DNA of 64,000 nt from Halomonas stenophila (GCF_014192275.1 NZ_JACHXR010000001.1:682001-746000), one strand, 5' to 3'. Positions 1-9,282 are shown, counted from the first letter of the stretch. Notes: a model not told the origin generated them from the sequence alone. Numbers and translations: made by a program.

Positions 1-2
1 GG

Positions 3-266
3 GGGCGCTGGACTTTAGAGCCTGTTGGCGCAAGTTGGCCGATCCTGCCTGAAGAGCTCGATCGTCATATTGATGCATTGAGTGAAGCAAAGGAATCAAG
101 GCCTGATCTGAGAGGCTTGCTTGAGTCGGACGTTCGACTCTCGGCTTTGGTGTATTCACTCGAAAAGCAATATATGAGGCAGAATTTTGTGGGTGCAATA
201 AATACCATACCTCGTATAATTGAGTCCCTGGAAGAGGCTCGTTGCCACCCCTTGGCTGCAGGTTGA
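3..266 (+). CDS. C-terminal fragment of an unidentified protein (5' end outside window)
   Basis: The frame is open from the first codon in the window to a TGA at 264-266, giving about 87 C-terminal residues. No start with a ribosome binding site is visible, so the gene probably begins upstream. The fragment looks soluble and mostly helical (PEELDRHIDAL..., then IPRIIESLEEA near the end). I do not recognise a family. It ends 26 bp before the first glycosyltransferase on the same strand, so it probably belongs to the same polysaccharide transcription unit. Its base composition is somewhat more AT-rich than the genes that follow, as is the start of the next gene. Confidence 0.55.
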   Translation, partial: GRWTLEPVGASWPILPEELDRHIDALSEAKESRPDLRGLLESDVRLSALVYSLEKQYMRQNFVGAINTIPRIIESLEEARCHPLAAG

Positions 267-292
267 TTTGGATACTGGTTTAGGAGTATGAT

Positions 293-1564
293 TTGAGCAC
301 CGTTTCCATGATTGTCTGGAATGAGTTTCTTAATGATGCGCGTGTGCTGAAGGAAGCTCAGACCTTGCAATCCTCCGGCTTTCAGGTCGTTGTGCATGCC
401 TTGCATACTCCCGGAGTGACACAAGAGAGAGAAACCCTCGACGGCGGGGTAAAGGTCGTACGAGTGGCGAAAAATCCCTTCTGGAAGCTTCGCAAGCGCC
501 GGTACCTGGAGGCTGGCAAGAAGTCCGCCACCAATCCGGAACAGAAACCTCCGCAAGCGCAGAAGCCGGCAACGCCACCGCCGGAAACCTTCCAGAGGCA
601 ACTGCTGAAGCTGATCGCCAGGCTCTCGACACACGCGGGGCTCGCCTTCCAACTGGTGCGCTCGCGGCCTGCCGCGATCCATGCCCATGACGTGAATGTG
701 CTGCCGACGGCGTGGTTGGCGGCCAAGCTGGCCCGGGTGCCGCTGGTCTATGATGCCCACGAGATCAGCACCGACCGGGAAGGCTACAAGGCCTTCCGCA
801 GGCTGGTGGGCTGGATCGAAAAGACGCTCATGCCCGGGGCCGCCGGGACCATCACCACCACCGAGGCCCGTGCCAAGTTCTTCGCGCGGGCCTATGGCAT
901 CCCGCGTCCGCTGGTCTTGCAGAACCGGCCGCGGCTGGTGAAGGCATCGGGCTCCAATCGGATTCGTGAGGAGCTGGGGTTGTCCGAGCCGTGGCCCATC
1001 GTGCTGTATCAGGGCGGCCTGCAGCCGGGCCGGGGGCTTCCGCGGCTGGTGGAGGGGGCCGCCAGCGTGCCGAACGCCTATTTCGTGTTCATCGGTGGGG
1101 GACGCCAGGAGCGGGAGTTGCACGGGCTCAGCGAGCGGCTGGGCCTGGCCGAGCGGGTACGCTTCATTCCGACCGTGGCGTTGGCCGAGCTGCCGTCCTA
1201 TACGGCCTCGGCCGATATCGGCGTCCAGCCCATCGAGAATACCTGCCTGAACCATTTCACGACCGACTCCAACAAGCTCTTCGAGTACGTGATCGCGGGA
1301 TTGCCGGTCGTGGCGAGCCAGCTGCCGGAGATCAGCAGGGTCGTGCGGCAGCATGACCTCGGGCTACTGGTGCCGCCAGGCGATACGGCTGCCCTGGCCG
1401 AGGCCATCCAGCGCCTGGTCGAGGATCCCGAGCGGCGTGCCCATTACCGCGACCAGGCGGCAACGGCCGCTCAGTCACTCAACTGGGAATCCCAGGAGCA
1501 GGGGCTGATCGATCTCTATGCCCGGGTCCTGCCCGCCTCTCGTGCCGGTGCGACGCAGCGATGA
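293..1564 (+). CDS. GT4-type glycosyltransferase
   Basis: A 423-aa protein with the two-Rossmann-domain layout of GT-B enzymes, expected to move a sugar from a nucleotide donor to a lipid-linked polysaccharide intermediate at the inner membrane. The N-terminal domain has an acceptor-type start (SMIVWNEFLNDARVLKEA) and a charged, proline-rich insertion around residues 65-105. The C-terminal donor site shows KLFEYVIAGLPVVAS near residue 328. The start is TTG with TAGGAG about 7 bp upstream; the nearby ATG at 288 runs straight into a stop. The stop overlaps the next ATG (ATGA). The first ~350 bp are more AT-rich than the rest, which is common at edges of exchanged polysaccharide genes. The sugar specificity cannot be read from sequence. 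Confidence 0.88.
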   Translation: MSTVSMIVWNEFLNDARVLKEAQTLQSSGFQVVVHALHTPGVTQERETLDGGVKVVRVAKNPFWKLRKRRYLEAGKKSATNPEQKPPQAQKPATPPPETFQRQLLKLIARLSTHAGLAFQLVRSRPAAIHAHDVNVLPTAWLAAKLARVPLVYDAHEISTDREGYKAFRRLVGWIEKTLMPGAAGTITTTEARAKFFARAYGIPRPLVLQNRPRLVKASGSNRIREELGLSEPWPIVLYQGGLQPGRGLPRLVEGAASVPNAYFVFIGGGRQERELHGLSERLGLAERVRFIPTVALAELPSYTASADIGVQPIENTCLNHFTTDSNKLFEYVIAGLPVVASQLPEISRVVRQHDLGLLVPPGDTAALAEAIQRLVEDPERRAHYRDQAATAAQSLNWESQEQGLIDLYARVLPASRAGATQR

Positions 1565-2772
1565 CGGCGGTGAGGGTACTGCTGCTCGGCTTCTACTATC
1601 CCCCCGATATCAGCGCCGGCGCCTTTCGCTGCGAGGCGCTGGTCCATGCCCTGGCCCGTCGACTGCCGTCGGGTAGCGAGCTGGATGTGATCACGACGGA
1701 GCCCAATCGCTTCGGAAGGGAAGGGCAGTGGCGCCCGGATGATGCCGAATGGCCCGAGGGGAAGGTGACGATCACCCGGCTCGAGGTGTCGGGCGGCGGA
1801 GGCGGCATGGCCTCGCAGGCACGGGCGTTTGCCTCCTATGCCGCCCGGGTTCGGCAACTGACGCGCGACCGGCACTTCGATCTGGTGATTGCCACCTCGT
1901 CGCGGCTGATGACCGCGGTGCTGGGTCGCTGGGTGGCGAAGCGTTGCGGGGCCCGGCTGTATCAGGATATTCGCGACAACTTCGTCGATAACCTGCCCTC
2001 GGTGTTGCCCCATGGGACGGGTCACCTGCTCGCCCCGGTGTTCGGGGGCCTCGAGCGGTGGGCGTTGGCCAGGGCGGATCGCATCAACCTGGTGTCACGG
2101 GGCTTCGAGCCCTACTTCCAGTCGCGCTATCCGGGGCAACGCTTCTCCTGGCATACCAACGGGATCGATGCTCCCTTCGTCGCGGCGTTCGAGTCCGGCA
2201 TGTTCGAGCAGGAGGCGACAGGGCGGGTGGATCAGCCGCTGCAGGTGCTCTACGCCGGCAACCTGGGGGCCGGGCAGGGCATGGAGCACATTCTTCCGGC
2301 ACTCGCCCGGCGGCTCGAGGGTCGCGTCGCGTTTCGGGTGATCGGCGCAGGCGCCGGACGCGAGCCGCTATGCCGAGCGCTGGCCGAGCAAGGCGTCGAC
2401 AATGTTCAGGTCCTGGCGCCTGTGTCGCGAGACGACCTGCTGGACGCCTATCGCCAGGCCGACGTGCTCTTCCTCCACCTGAATCGCTTGCCGTCGCTGG
2501 AGAGCGTGCTGCCCTCGAAGCTCTTCGAGTATGCGGCAACCGGCCGCCCGGTATGGGCGGGCGTGTCGGGGGCCGCGGCGCGCTTCGTCGAGCAAGAGAT
2601 TGATAACGCAGCGTGTTTTTCACCATGCGATGTCGACGAGGCCGTCGCGGCCCTGGGGCGACTTGAGGTATCCTCACGCCCGCGGCCCGCGTTCGTGGCC
2701 AGGTGGCGCAGAGACAGGATAATGGATGAGATGGCCAACGAGATCATGGCACTGGTGATGGATGAAGCGTGA
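1561..2772 (+). CDS. GT4-type glycosyltransferase
   Basis: A 403-aa GT-B fold enzyme. The N-terminus (VLLLGFYYPPDISAGAFR) matches the typical GT4 opening, in which a G-x-x-x-P-P-x-x-G-G-like loop follows beta 1. The C-terminal donor domain has YAGNLGAGQGMEHILPAL around residue 228 and KLFEYAATGRPVWAGV around residue 320. It is translationally coupled to the preceding transferase by an ATGA overlap and overlaps the following sugar transferase by 11 bp. This tight packing supports one operon assembling a single repeat unit. Acceptor and donor sugars are unknown. Confidence 0.88.
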   Translation: MTAVRVLLLGFYYPPDISAGAFRCEALVHALARRLPSGSELDVITTEPNRFGREGQWRPDDAEWPEGKVTITRLEVSGGGGGMASQARAFASYAARVRQLTRDRHFDLVIATSSRLMTAVLGRWVAKRCGARLYQDIRDNFVDNLPSVLPHGTGHLLAPVFGGLERWALARADRINLVSRGFEPYFQSRYPGQRFSWHTNGIDAPFVAAFESGMFEQEATGRVDQPLQVLYAGNLGAGQGMEHILPALARRLEGRVAFRVIGAGAGREPLCRALAEQGVDNVQVLAPVSRDDLLDAYRQADVLFLHLNRLPSLESVLPSKLFEYAATGRPVWAGVSGAAARFVEQEIDNAACFSPCDVDEAVAALGRLEVSSRPRPAFVARWRRDRIMDEMANEIMALVMDEA

Positions 2773-4036
2773 GTATCAGCGCCGCCACTCGCGGTGGTAC
2801 GAGGTGTTGCTGTTAGGGCTGTCGGTCCATGTGGTGGTGGGGATTCCGCTGGTCGTCGGGCTCCCGGCGCTGGAGCGGTGGGGCTGGGGATTCTGGGATT
2901 ACCTGCCGGACGTACGCTACAACACCATGTTCGCCATCGCGCTGGCGTTTCTCGCCTCGGCGCTGACGCTGCGGCGCATGGCGCGCTTCCCCGGGGCGCA
3001 GCTTGCCGCCAACATCCTGCCGACCATCTCCCTCGCCTTCCTGATCGCGGTGGCCGTGCTGTTCTTCACCCGCGAAGGCTATACCCGTCAGGTGCTGTTC
3101 GGTGGCTACCTGGTCAGCCTGATGTGGTTCTATCTGGGCTTCTTCCTGGGCCGGCGTTTCCGCAGGCTCAAGCTGGCGGTGGTGCCCTTCGGTGATGTCT
3201 ACCGCCTGATGGGCACCCGCCAGGCGGATCTGCGCTTGCTGGAAGGCCCCGATCTGGAAGGCATACGGGTGGATGGCGTGGTCGCGGACCTGCACGCCGC
3301 GGACCTGCCGCCCGAGTGGGAGACCTTCCTGGCCCGGTGCACGCTCTGCCATATCCCCGTCTACCATAGTCGCCAGGTGTCGGAGTCGATCTCCGGGCGG
3401 GTGCAGATCGATCGCCTCTCGGAGAACGAGTTCGGCAGCCTGCTGCCGCCGCTCGTCTATATCGGTTTCAAGCGGGTGGTCGACAGCGCCGCCGCCGTGC
3501 TCTTGCTGCCGGTGCTGTTGCCGGTGATGATCGGTGTCGCGATGGCCATCAAGCTGGATAGCCGGGGCCCCGTGCTGTTCCTGCAACCCCGCATGGGTTA
3601 CAAGGCCCTGCCCTTCCTGATGTACAAGTTCCGCAGCATGCACCATGACATGAGCGGCGAGGACTTCACCATCTCCGAGGACGACCCGCGGATCACCCGG
3701 GTCGGGCGGGTGATCCGCAAGTATCGGCTCGATGAACTGCCCCAGCTGTTCAACATCCTGAAGGGCGAGATGAGCTTCATCGGCCCACGGCCCGAGTCGG
3801 TCTCGCTCTCCGAGTGGTATGAGCAGGATGTGCCCTTCTTCAGTTACCGTCACGTGGTCCGCCCGGGGATCACCGGCTGGGCCCAGGTGGAGCAGGGCTA
3901 TGCCGCCGAGGTGGATGGCATGACCAAGAAGCTGCAGTATGACTTCTACTACATCAAGCACTTCTCGCTGTGGCTGGATGTGCTGATTGCCCTGAAGACC
4001 TCCCGAATTCTCTGGACCGGTTTCGGGGCACGCTGA
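2762..4036 (+). CDS. polyprenyl-phosphate sugar-1-phosphate transferase (initiating enzyme)
   Basis: A 424-aa membrane protein with about four hydrophobic segments in the first 130 residues, a cytoplasmic middle domain, and from about residue 236 a bacterial sugar transferase domain (PF02397 type). That domain shows the re-entrant helix region VVDSAAAVLLLPVLLPVM, then QPRMGYKALPFLMYKFRSM, DELPQLFNILKGEMSFIGPRPE and RPGITGWAQV. Such enzymes (WbaP, WcaJ and PglC relatives) load the first sugar phosphate onto undecaprenyl phosphate and so start repeat-unit synthesis. It overlaps the upstream GT gene by 11 bp. Long N-terminal membrane regions are usual for the polymerising exopolysaccharide class. 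The sugar is not predictable. Confidence 0.9.
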   Translation: MKREYQRRHSRWYEVLLLGLSVHVVVGIPLVVGLPALERWGWGFWDYLPDVRYNTMFAIALAFLASALTLRRMARFPGAQLAANILPTISLAFLIAVAVLFFTREGYTRQVLFGGYLVSLMWFYLGFFLGRRFRRLKLAVVPFGDVYRLMGTRQADLRLLEGPDLEGIRVDGVVADLHAADLPPEWETFLARCTLCHIPVYHSRQVSESISGRVQIDRLSENEFGSLLPPLVYIGFKRVVDSAAAVLLLPVLLPVMIGVAMAIKLDSRGPVLFLQPRMGYKALPFLMYKFRSMHHDMSGEDFTISEDDPRITRVGRVIRKYRLDELPQLFNILKGEMSFIGPRPESVSLSEWYEQDVPFFSYRHVVRPGITGWAQVEQGYAAEVDGMTKKLQYDFYYIKHFSLWLDVLIALKTSRILWTGFGAR

Positions 4037-4060
4037 GCCCCCACCATGCCGTTGCCACCC

Positions 4061-4089
4061 GACGTTGCCGCGCCTTGCGCGGCGACGTC
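4061..4089. other. strong intergenic inverted repeat
   Basis: Arms GACGTTGCCGCGC and GCGCGGCGACGTC pair over 13 positions with one G-T wobble around a CTT loop. There is no T-run, so this is not a classical terminator. It sits between the sugar transferase stop and the likely start of the ligase/polymerase gene. It also argues against an upstream start for that gene at 4046. Confidence 0.55.
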
Positions 4090-4153
4090 GTGTCGGGGGC
4101 GGGGAATCTGCTACCATTCGCGCTTCCTTGGAAACGCTAAGAGTGACGCGGCA

Positions 4154-5506
4154 GTGAGGCACCCCTATTCCCTTCTCGAGCCGGGCGGGCCGCCCCCCGC
4201 CTGGGCTTCTCCCCCGTGGATGTGTTGGCTGGGCCTGGGGTGCGTGCTGCTCTATGCCGGCCTGCGGCTATGGGCGCCCCCGGTCGGTGAGCCCGCCGGC
4301 ACCCTGATGGCCGTACTGGGGCTCTTTGCCGTTCTCCGCTGGGGGCATGGCCTTCGCAATGGTGGTGCGCTCTGGCTGTTGTTGGCGGTGGTGGCGGTGC
4401 AGCTGATCTCCTGGCTGGGCGGTTACCTCCACCACCCCGAGTGGGTGACCGACACCCCGCAGCTCGATCGGCTGGCCAAGTGGTTCCTGTTCATCGGCCT
4501 GGCCTGGTGGTTGGGGGGGAGCAGCCGCGTGACCCTGCTCGCCTGGGGGCTCGCGCTGCTGGGGCTGATGGTGGTGGTCTTCTGGCCCGAGGGTAGCCTC
4601 GAGCAGTGGCGGCTGGGGCTAGAGGGCGCGCGAGCCGAGTTCACCATTCGCAACGCCCAGCACGACGCCATGCTGTTCGCTACCGGCCTGCTCGGCCTGG
4701 TGTGCTTCGCGGGGCGGTGCTGGCGGGGCAGCGGCGCCCTGGCGTGGGGACGCCGTGTGGCGTGGAGCCTGGCCCTGATCGTGTGTCTGGTCGGTATCGG
4801 GATCACCCAGACCCGGGCCGTGTGGCTCGCGCTATTGCTGGTGATGCCGTTGCTGGCGGTGCTGGCCGGGTGGAGAGGGCGCCGGCCGTCCCGCAAGGCT
4901 GGGTGGGGGCTCGGTGCGGTTGCCCTGGTGATGCTGGTCGGGGCGGTGGCCTTCCACGAGCCGGTGGCCGAGCGGCTGGCCAACGAGAATCGCATCATTG
5001 CCCAGGCCATGGAGAATGACTGGAAGTCGCTTCCCTACAGCAGCATCGGCAATCGTCTGCTCACCTGGCGGGCCTCGCTGGACTGGATCGCCGAGCGCCC
5101 GCTGATCGGCTGGGGGGAGGAAGGGCGCAGCCTGGTCATCGAGCATACCGAGTGGTTGCCGGCAAAGACCCAGGCGCTCTATGGCCACCTGCATAACACC
5201 TTCCTCGAGATCCTGGTCGGCTATGGCCTCTTGGGGTTGTCGGTGGTGTTGGCATTGATCGCCTGGATCGGCCTGGGCACCTGGCAGGCCTGGCGGGCCG
5301 GTGTGATGCCTGGCGACATGGCGCTGTTCGCGGCGGGCTTCTTCGTCTTCTACGCCATCGTCAACCAGTTCGAGTCCTATGGCAGCTTCTGGACCGGGGT
5401 CTATGTCCAGAACCTGGTGGCGGGTGGCCTGGTCACCCATATCTGGCGCTGGCAGATAGCAACGGGACGTCGCGTGTTTCCCGCTCTTCGTAGCAAGGCC
5501 GCCTGA
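4154..5506 (+). CDS. O-antigen ligase / polymerase family membrane protein (Wzy_C)
   Basis: About 450 aa with some ten or more hydrophobic helices and a periplasmic loop carrying a Wzy_C-type signature near residues 300-360: RLLTWRASLDWIAERPLIGWG followed by HLHNTFLEILVGYGLLGL. Members either polymerise repeat units (Wzy) or ligate the polymer to an acceptor (WaaL), and sequence alone does not separate the two. I chose the GTG at 4154 because an in-frame ATG at 4046 would translate through a 13-bp hairpin and a proline/cysteine-rich leader. The ribosome site is weak, so the start is uncertain. The stop overlaps the next ATG (TGATG). No Wzx flippase is seen in the window. Confidence 0.82.
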   Translation: MRHPYSLLEPGGPPPAWASPPWMCWLGLGCVLLYAGLRLWAPPVGEPAGTLMAVLGLFAVLRWGHGLRNGGALWLLLAVVAVQLISWLGGYLHHPEWVTDTPQLDRLAKWFLFIGLAWWLGGSSRVTLLAWGLALLGLMVVVFWPEGSLEQWRLGLEGARAEFTIRNAQHDAMLFATGLLGLVCFAGRCWRGSGALAWGRRVAWSLALIVCLVGIGITQTRAVWLALLLVMPLLAVLAGWRGRRPSRKAGWGLGAVALVMLVGAVAFHEPVAERLANENRIIAQAMENDWKSLPYSSIGNRLLTWRASLDWIAERPLIGWGEEGRSLVIEHTEWLPAKTQALYGHLHNTFLEILVGYGLLGLSVVLALIAWIGLGTWQAWRAGVMPGDMALFAAGFFVFYAIVNQFESYGSFWTGVYVQNLVAGGLVTHIWRWQIATGRRVFPALRSKAA

Positions 5507-6639
5507 TGCGCACACTGGTTGTGGTTCGCTCCCTGAAGATGGGAGGCATGGAGCGTGTCGCCGTGAACCTGGCCGATGCCTTCGCCGAGGCCGGGCACGA
5601 GAGTCACCTTCTCAGCCTGCGATCGACAGAATGCCCGCTGAAGCCGGAACATGCCGACGTCGAGCACCATCATTTGCCACTTCGCTGGTGGAGCCGGGTC
5701 ACCGTGCTTGGCCTGCTGTTCGAGCAACTGGCGCGCTTCTTTCTGAACCCTCTGGTCAAGCGGTCGCTGTTTCTCGGGCGGGGGCTGATGGGGGGCATTG
5801 TCTTCCGGGCCTGGCTGCGGGCCTTCGAACGCCGCCACGGGCGCGTGGATCGCATCGTCTTCCGCGGCATCGGGACCTTCGAGCTGGTCTGGACGTTCCG
5901 CGACGAGCGAGCCCGTTACGTTCTCGAGAACATCCTGCATGTCCGTAATGCCGGCTGGGCGCGCCGGCTCTTCGCGCGCTGCCTGTACCATCGCCGCCAC
6001 CTCGTGACCGTCTCCCGGGGGGTGGCGGAGAGCGTGCGCGAGGGGATGACCCGCTGGAAATTCACGCCGGCCTCGCTGACGGTGATCCCCAACCCGTGCC
6101 CCGTCGCCGGCATTCGCCAGCAGATGACGCGTCCCGAGCCCGACCTGCCCGCCGGGCCCTATATCGTCAACGTGGCACGCCTGGTGCCGGCCAAGGACCA
6201 GGCGCTGCTGCTGCGCGCCTATGCGAAGTCCGGCGTCTCGCTCCCCCTGGTGCTGGTGGGCGATGGACAGGAGCGGCAGCGCTTGCAGGCCCTGGCGAGC
6301 GAGCTGGGCATCGCCGATCGGGTGGTCTTCGCCGGCCAGCGGGACAACCCCTATCCGTGGATGCACCATGCCCGGCTGTTCGTGCTCAGTTCGCGTTTCG
6401 AGGGCATGGGCATCGTGTTGTTCGAGGCCCTGGCGTGTGGTACCCCCGTGCTGAGCGTGGATTGCCCGGGCGGGATTCGGGAAATCCTGAAGGGCGAACT
6501 GGAGGCATCCATCGTGCCCCATGATGTCGATGCCCTGGCGGAGGGCATTCGTCACGCCGCCGAGGCGGAGAAGCCCGAGATTCAGGAGCGCTGGCTGGAT
6601 GACTTCCGCCCGGCAACCGTCGCCGAGGCCTTCCTGTGA
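5506..6639 (+). CDS. GT4-type glycosyltransferase
   Basis: A 377-aa GT-B enzyme. The start MRTLVVVRSLKMGGMERVAVN is the classic GT4 glycine-loop opening. The donor domain shows VNVARLVPAKDQALLLRAYA near residue 222 and the EX7E-type motif EGMGIVLFE near residue 300, followed by ALACGTPVLSVDCPGG. It begins within the stop of the preceding membrane protein and overlaps the following acyltransferase by four bases (GTGA). Its motif region resembles the minus-strand GT at 8215-9282 (both end in VDCP-G followed by EIL), so the two may be paralogues acting on related sugars. Confidence 0.9.
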   Translation: MRTLVVVRSLKMGGMERVAVNLADAFAEAGHESHLLSLRSTECPLKPEHADVEHHHLPLRWWSRVTVLGLLFEQLARFFLNPLVKRSLFLGRGLMGGIVFRAWLRAFERRHGRVDRIVFRGIGTFELVWTFRDERARYVLENILHVRNAGWARRLFARCLYHRRHLVTVSRGVAESVREGMTRWKFTPASLTVIPNPCPVAGIRQQMTRPEPDLPAGPYIVNVARLVPAKDQALLLRAYAKSGVSLPLVLVGDGQERQRLQALASELGIADRVVFAGQRDNPYPWMHHARLFVLSSRFEGMGIVLFEALACGTPVLSVDCPGGIREILKGELEASIVPHDVDALAEGIRHAAEAEKPEIQERWLDDFRPATVAEAFL

Positions 6640-7271
6640 GCCGTGAAGGCGAGGCCGGCATACGGAAGGGTGACGGCGCTGCGAGCTCGGAGCGTGGCTT
6701 CGAGATGGACTGGCAGCGGTTCGTCGACTACGGCATCCGCGAGGTGCTGGGGGGCAAGGGGCATCTGCCCTGGCTTCGGCTCTTCAAGTGCCTGTGGTCC
6801 ATCAGGCCGGAGCGCCAGGCCGTGCTTCGCGTGCGGCTGGTGCAGATGCTCGAGCATTACGGACGCAACACCTTGGTCAGGCGTCAGCTCGCCACTCTGA
6901 CGACCCGCTTCGGGATCCATGTGGAGCCGCGCACGGTCATCGGCAGGGGGCTGAGACTGCCCCATCCCACCTCCATCGTGATCGGCAGGGGACTCAGGAT
7001 CGGTGAGCGCTGCCAGCTCTACCAGCAGGTGACCCTGGCGGCGGCGCCACGGGAGCACGAGCCGTTCATGGCGCGCGTCGGGGATGACGTCACGATCTTT
7101 CCCGGGGCCAAGTTCGTCGGCGAGGGACGTGTCGGGAATCGCGTCATCGTCGGCGCCAATGCGGTGGTGGCGGATGCCTTCGGCGACGACGTGGTGGTCG
7201 GCGGCGTGCCGGCCAGGGTGATCCGTGAGGTGAGGCCCGGCGAGCGGACCGGTTCAGGCAAGCCGGAATAG
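6636..7271 (+). CDS. hexapeptide-repeat acyltransferase (serine-acetyltransferase-like)
   Basis: About 211 aa. From residue ~90 the sequence has left-handed beta-helix hexads (TVIGRGLRLPHP, VIGRGLRIGERC, VGDDVTIFPGAKFVGEGRVGN, VGGVPARVI), as in CysE and WbbJ-type O-acetyltransferases using acetyl-CoA. The place at the end of a glycosyltransferase operon points to polysaccharide O-acetylation rather than cysteine synthesis, but the conserved core does not settle it. The GTG start overlaps the previous stop. An ATG at 6705 (MDWQRFVDYG) is an alternative that would drop a charged leader of 23 residues. Confidence 0.82.
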   Translation: MSREGEAGIRKGDGAASSERGFEMDWQRFVDYGIREVLGGKGHLPWLRLFKCLWSIRPERQAVLRVRLVQMLEHYGRNTLVRRQLATLTTRFGIHVEPRTVIGRGLRLPHPTSIVIGRGLRIGERCQLYQQVTLAAAPREHEPFMARVGDDVTIFPGAKFVGEGRVGNRVIVGANAVVADAFGDDVVVGGVPARVIREVRPGERTGSGKPE

Positions 7272-7284
7272 GGTGGTATCTAGG

Positions 7285-7421
7285 CAATGTCCGAAAAGTG
7301 CCTGCGCTCGGCTATACGGCGTTAAAAATCGGCTCAAAGTGCTCATTTACTACCTGTAAACTCCGCCTTTTCACCGATTTTTGCCTTGTCTAGCCTTCGC
7401 TCGTCGACTTTTCAGACAAAG
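7285..7421. repeat. structured dispersed repeat, copy A (137 bp)
   Basis: Ends TGTCCGAAAAGT and ACTTTTCAGACA are complementary over 12 positions with one mismatch. Inner arms AAAAATCGG and CCGATTTTT are perfect complements, and a TTTAC...GTAAA arm lies at the centre. The same architecture and core occur at 30861-30997 and, inverted, at 45575-45715. This copy lies between convergent genes. Confidence 0.85.
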
Positions 7422-7499
7422 CCTGGTGTAGGCCTGTCCTGGCTGAAGCATGGGCCAAGGGAATAACCATGCTTCGACCCTGGACCCTCCTAGGGTTCG

Positions 7500-8201
7500 C
7501 TACTCCATTAACGACTGCAGGCGCGACGCCGCCCGGGCGCGGTAGCGCTCGCCACGCAGCTTGTTGACGGTCAAGGAACGTTCGAGAGCCGGCCATTGGT
7601 CGGCTCTTTTCGTTGGCAGGCGGCGCACATGGGCGTCGATCCACACCAGCTGGCCGTCGGCCTTCACCAGCAGGTTGTTGTAGTGCAGGTCGCGATGCGC
7701 ATAGCCGGCCCTGGCCAGCATGGCCACCTCCTGGCACAGGCGGTCGAGGAAGCGCTCACGCTCGGTCTCGCTGAGTGCATCGAAGACCTCGCCGCCCATT
7801 CGGGCATCCGCCACGTGCTCGAGCAGCAGCAAGGAGGCATTGCGGTTGCAGGGGTTCAGCGAGACGCCCCAGCCATGGCAGTAGGGTGTGGCCAGGCCCG
7901 TGCCTTGCAGGAGGCGCAGGCTGAGGAACTCCTTGCGGGCATCCGATTGCAGCAGGCAGCGCTTCTCGAGGTAGTCCCGCCACGCCCAGCCCAGCGGACG
8001 ATGGCGCTTGTGGAACTTGTCGGGCACCACCTTGGCGAGGATATGGCCGTCCTCGCTCAGGTAGAAGCGGCTGCTGGCCACCGCCTCGAAGGCCGCGGTG
8101 GTCGTGGTGCTGGCCAGGCGCAGCTCGCCCGGCAGCTCGCTGGGGTGAAACACCAGGTAGCGGCGGCGGCGATCGTCGAAGGGGAGGTCCAGCAGCTTCA
8201 T
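7500..8201 (-). CDS. lipopolysaccharide kinase-like protein (WaaP/InaA family)
   Basis: 233 aa starting MKLLDLPFDDRRRRYLVFHP. It has a small kinase-like fold with the catalytic loop HRDLHYNNLLV near residue 177 and the metal-binding WIDAH near residue 190, as in RfaP/WaaP and Kdo kinases that phosphorylate LPS core sugars. The substrate is inferred from family and from its place beside glycosyltransferases; related proteins exist with unknown roles. The start at 8201 lies 14 bp from the stop of the upstream minus-strand glycosyltransferase, so the two are probably co-transcribed. A longer in-frame version to 8315 would overlap that gene and is unlikely. Confidence 0.85.
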   Translation of the reverse strand: MKLLDLPFDDRRRRYLVFHPSELPGELRLASTTTTAAFEAVASSRFYLSEDGHILAKVVPDKFHKRHRPLGWAWRDYLEKRCLLQSDARKEFLSLRLLQGTGLATPYCHGWGVSLNPCNRNASLLLLEHVADARMGGEVFDALSETERERFLDRLCQEVAMLARAGYAHRDLHYNNLLVKADGQLVWIDAHVRRLPTKRADQWPALERSLTVNKLRGERYRARAASRLQSLME

Positions 8202-8214
8202 GGTATCGTTTGCC

Positions 8215-9282
8215 CTAGAGCGCCTCGAACTGCGGTAGCACGGTATCCTTGAGGAACTGCCGGTAGTGGCGCGGCTCGATGGCCACCGGGGCCTGGTCCA
8301 TGCGCGCGATCGCATCGGCCAGGCCCTTTTCGTTCTCCGGGGCCACCAGGAAGTCCACTAGCTCCTGGGTCAGGATCTCCTTCGGCCCGCTGGGACAGTC
8401 CACGCTGATCACCGGGGTGTGCAGCAGCAGGGCCTCGATCAGCACCCGCGGCAGGCCTTCGGCGTCGGAGGTCAGCAGCATGGCCTTGGCATGGCGGATG
8501 AAGGGGTAGGGGTTGTGGTGATAGCCCAGCCACAGCACGCGGTCCTCGAGTCCCAGGGTCGTGATCAACTGGCGGACCTCGGCCTCGTGTTCGGGCTTGC
8601 CCTTGCCCATGATGGCCAGCGGCGTGGTGACGCCGCTCTCGGCGTAGGCGCGCAGCAGCCGGTCGTGACGCTTGCGGGGTTCGATGGCCGCCACGCACAG
8701 GAAGTACTCGCCATCGGGTAGCGGCGCCGGCTCGTCGGCCATGGCCACGAAGGGCTCACGCTCGTAGGGGTTGTAGATGGGCACGATGCGCTCGGCCTGG
8801 AGGCCGACGACGTTTTCCAGGTTGCCTTTCACGCCCTGGGAGACGGCGATGACCTGGCGCCCTCGGTAGAAGCGCCGGACCTTGTCGAAGGCTCGCTCGC
8901 GCTGCTTCGCCTCGCTGAACTTGGCCGAGACGTCCGACTTCACCCAGAAGTAGAGGTTCGAATGCTTCAGGTGGCGGGTGATCTTGTCGCAGGAGCAGGA
9001 GATCGCCACGTCCGGCTGCCAGGCTTCGAGCGCCTTGGCGATCCGCGAGGCCTGCCACTTCTCGGTCAGCACCGTGCTGGTCGCCTTGGTGAAGCGGGTC
9101 ACGACGGCGAGATCCTCGATGTCCAGGCCCTCGGGCAGGCGATGCTCGATCCGCTCGCGCAGTGTGAAGACCCTCACCGCATGGCCACGCTGGCGCAGCT
9201 GGTCGGCGGTGTAGAGCAGCGATTTCTGGGCGCCGCCGCCGTAGAGGTCCTCGATGACGAAGGCGAAGCGTTTGTGGGCCAT
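8215..9282 (-). CDS. GT4-type glycosyltransferase
   Basis: 355 aa with the GT4 opening RFAFVIEDLYGGGAQKSLLYT (glycine loop binding the donor or acceptor phosphate). The donor-domain motifs are VAAIEPRKRHDRLLRAY near residue 195 and EGLPRVLIEALLLHTPVIS near residue 277. The start ATG at 9280-9282 has CAGGA about 8 bases upstream; an open extension to 9405 lacks this. Encoded just upstream of the LPS-kinase-like gene on the same strand, it probably acts on LPS core or a linked glycan. The conserved end resembles the plus-strand GT at 5506-6639. Confidence 0.89.
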   Translation of the reverse strand: MAHKRFAFVIEDLYGGGAQKSLLYTADQLRQRGHAVRVFTLRERIEHRLPEGLDIEDLAVVTRFTKATSTVLTEKWQASRIAKALEAWQPDVAISCSCDKITRHLKHSNLYFWVKSDVSAKFSEAKQRERAFDKVRRFYRGRQVIAVSQGVKGNLENVVGLQAERIVPIYNPYEREPFVAMADEPAPLPDGEYFLCVAAIEPRKRHDRLLRAYAESGVTTPLAIMGKGKPEHEAEVRQLITTLGLEDRVLWLGYHHNPYPFIRHAKAMLLTSDAEGLPRVLIEALLLHTPVISVDCPSGPKEILTQELVDFLVAPENEKGLADAIARMDQAPVAIEPRHYRQFLKDTVLPQFEAL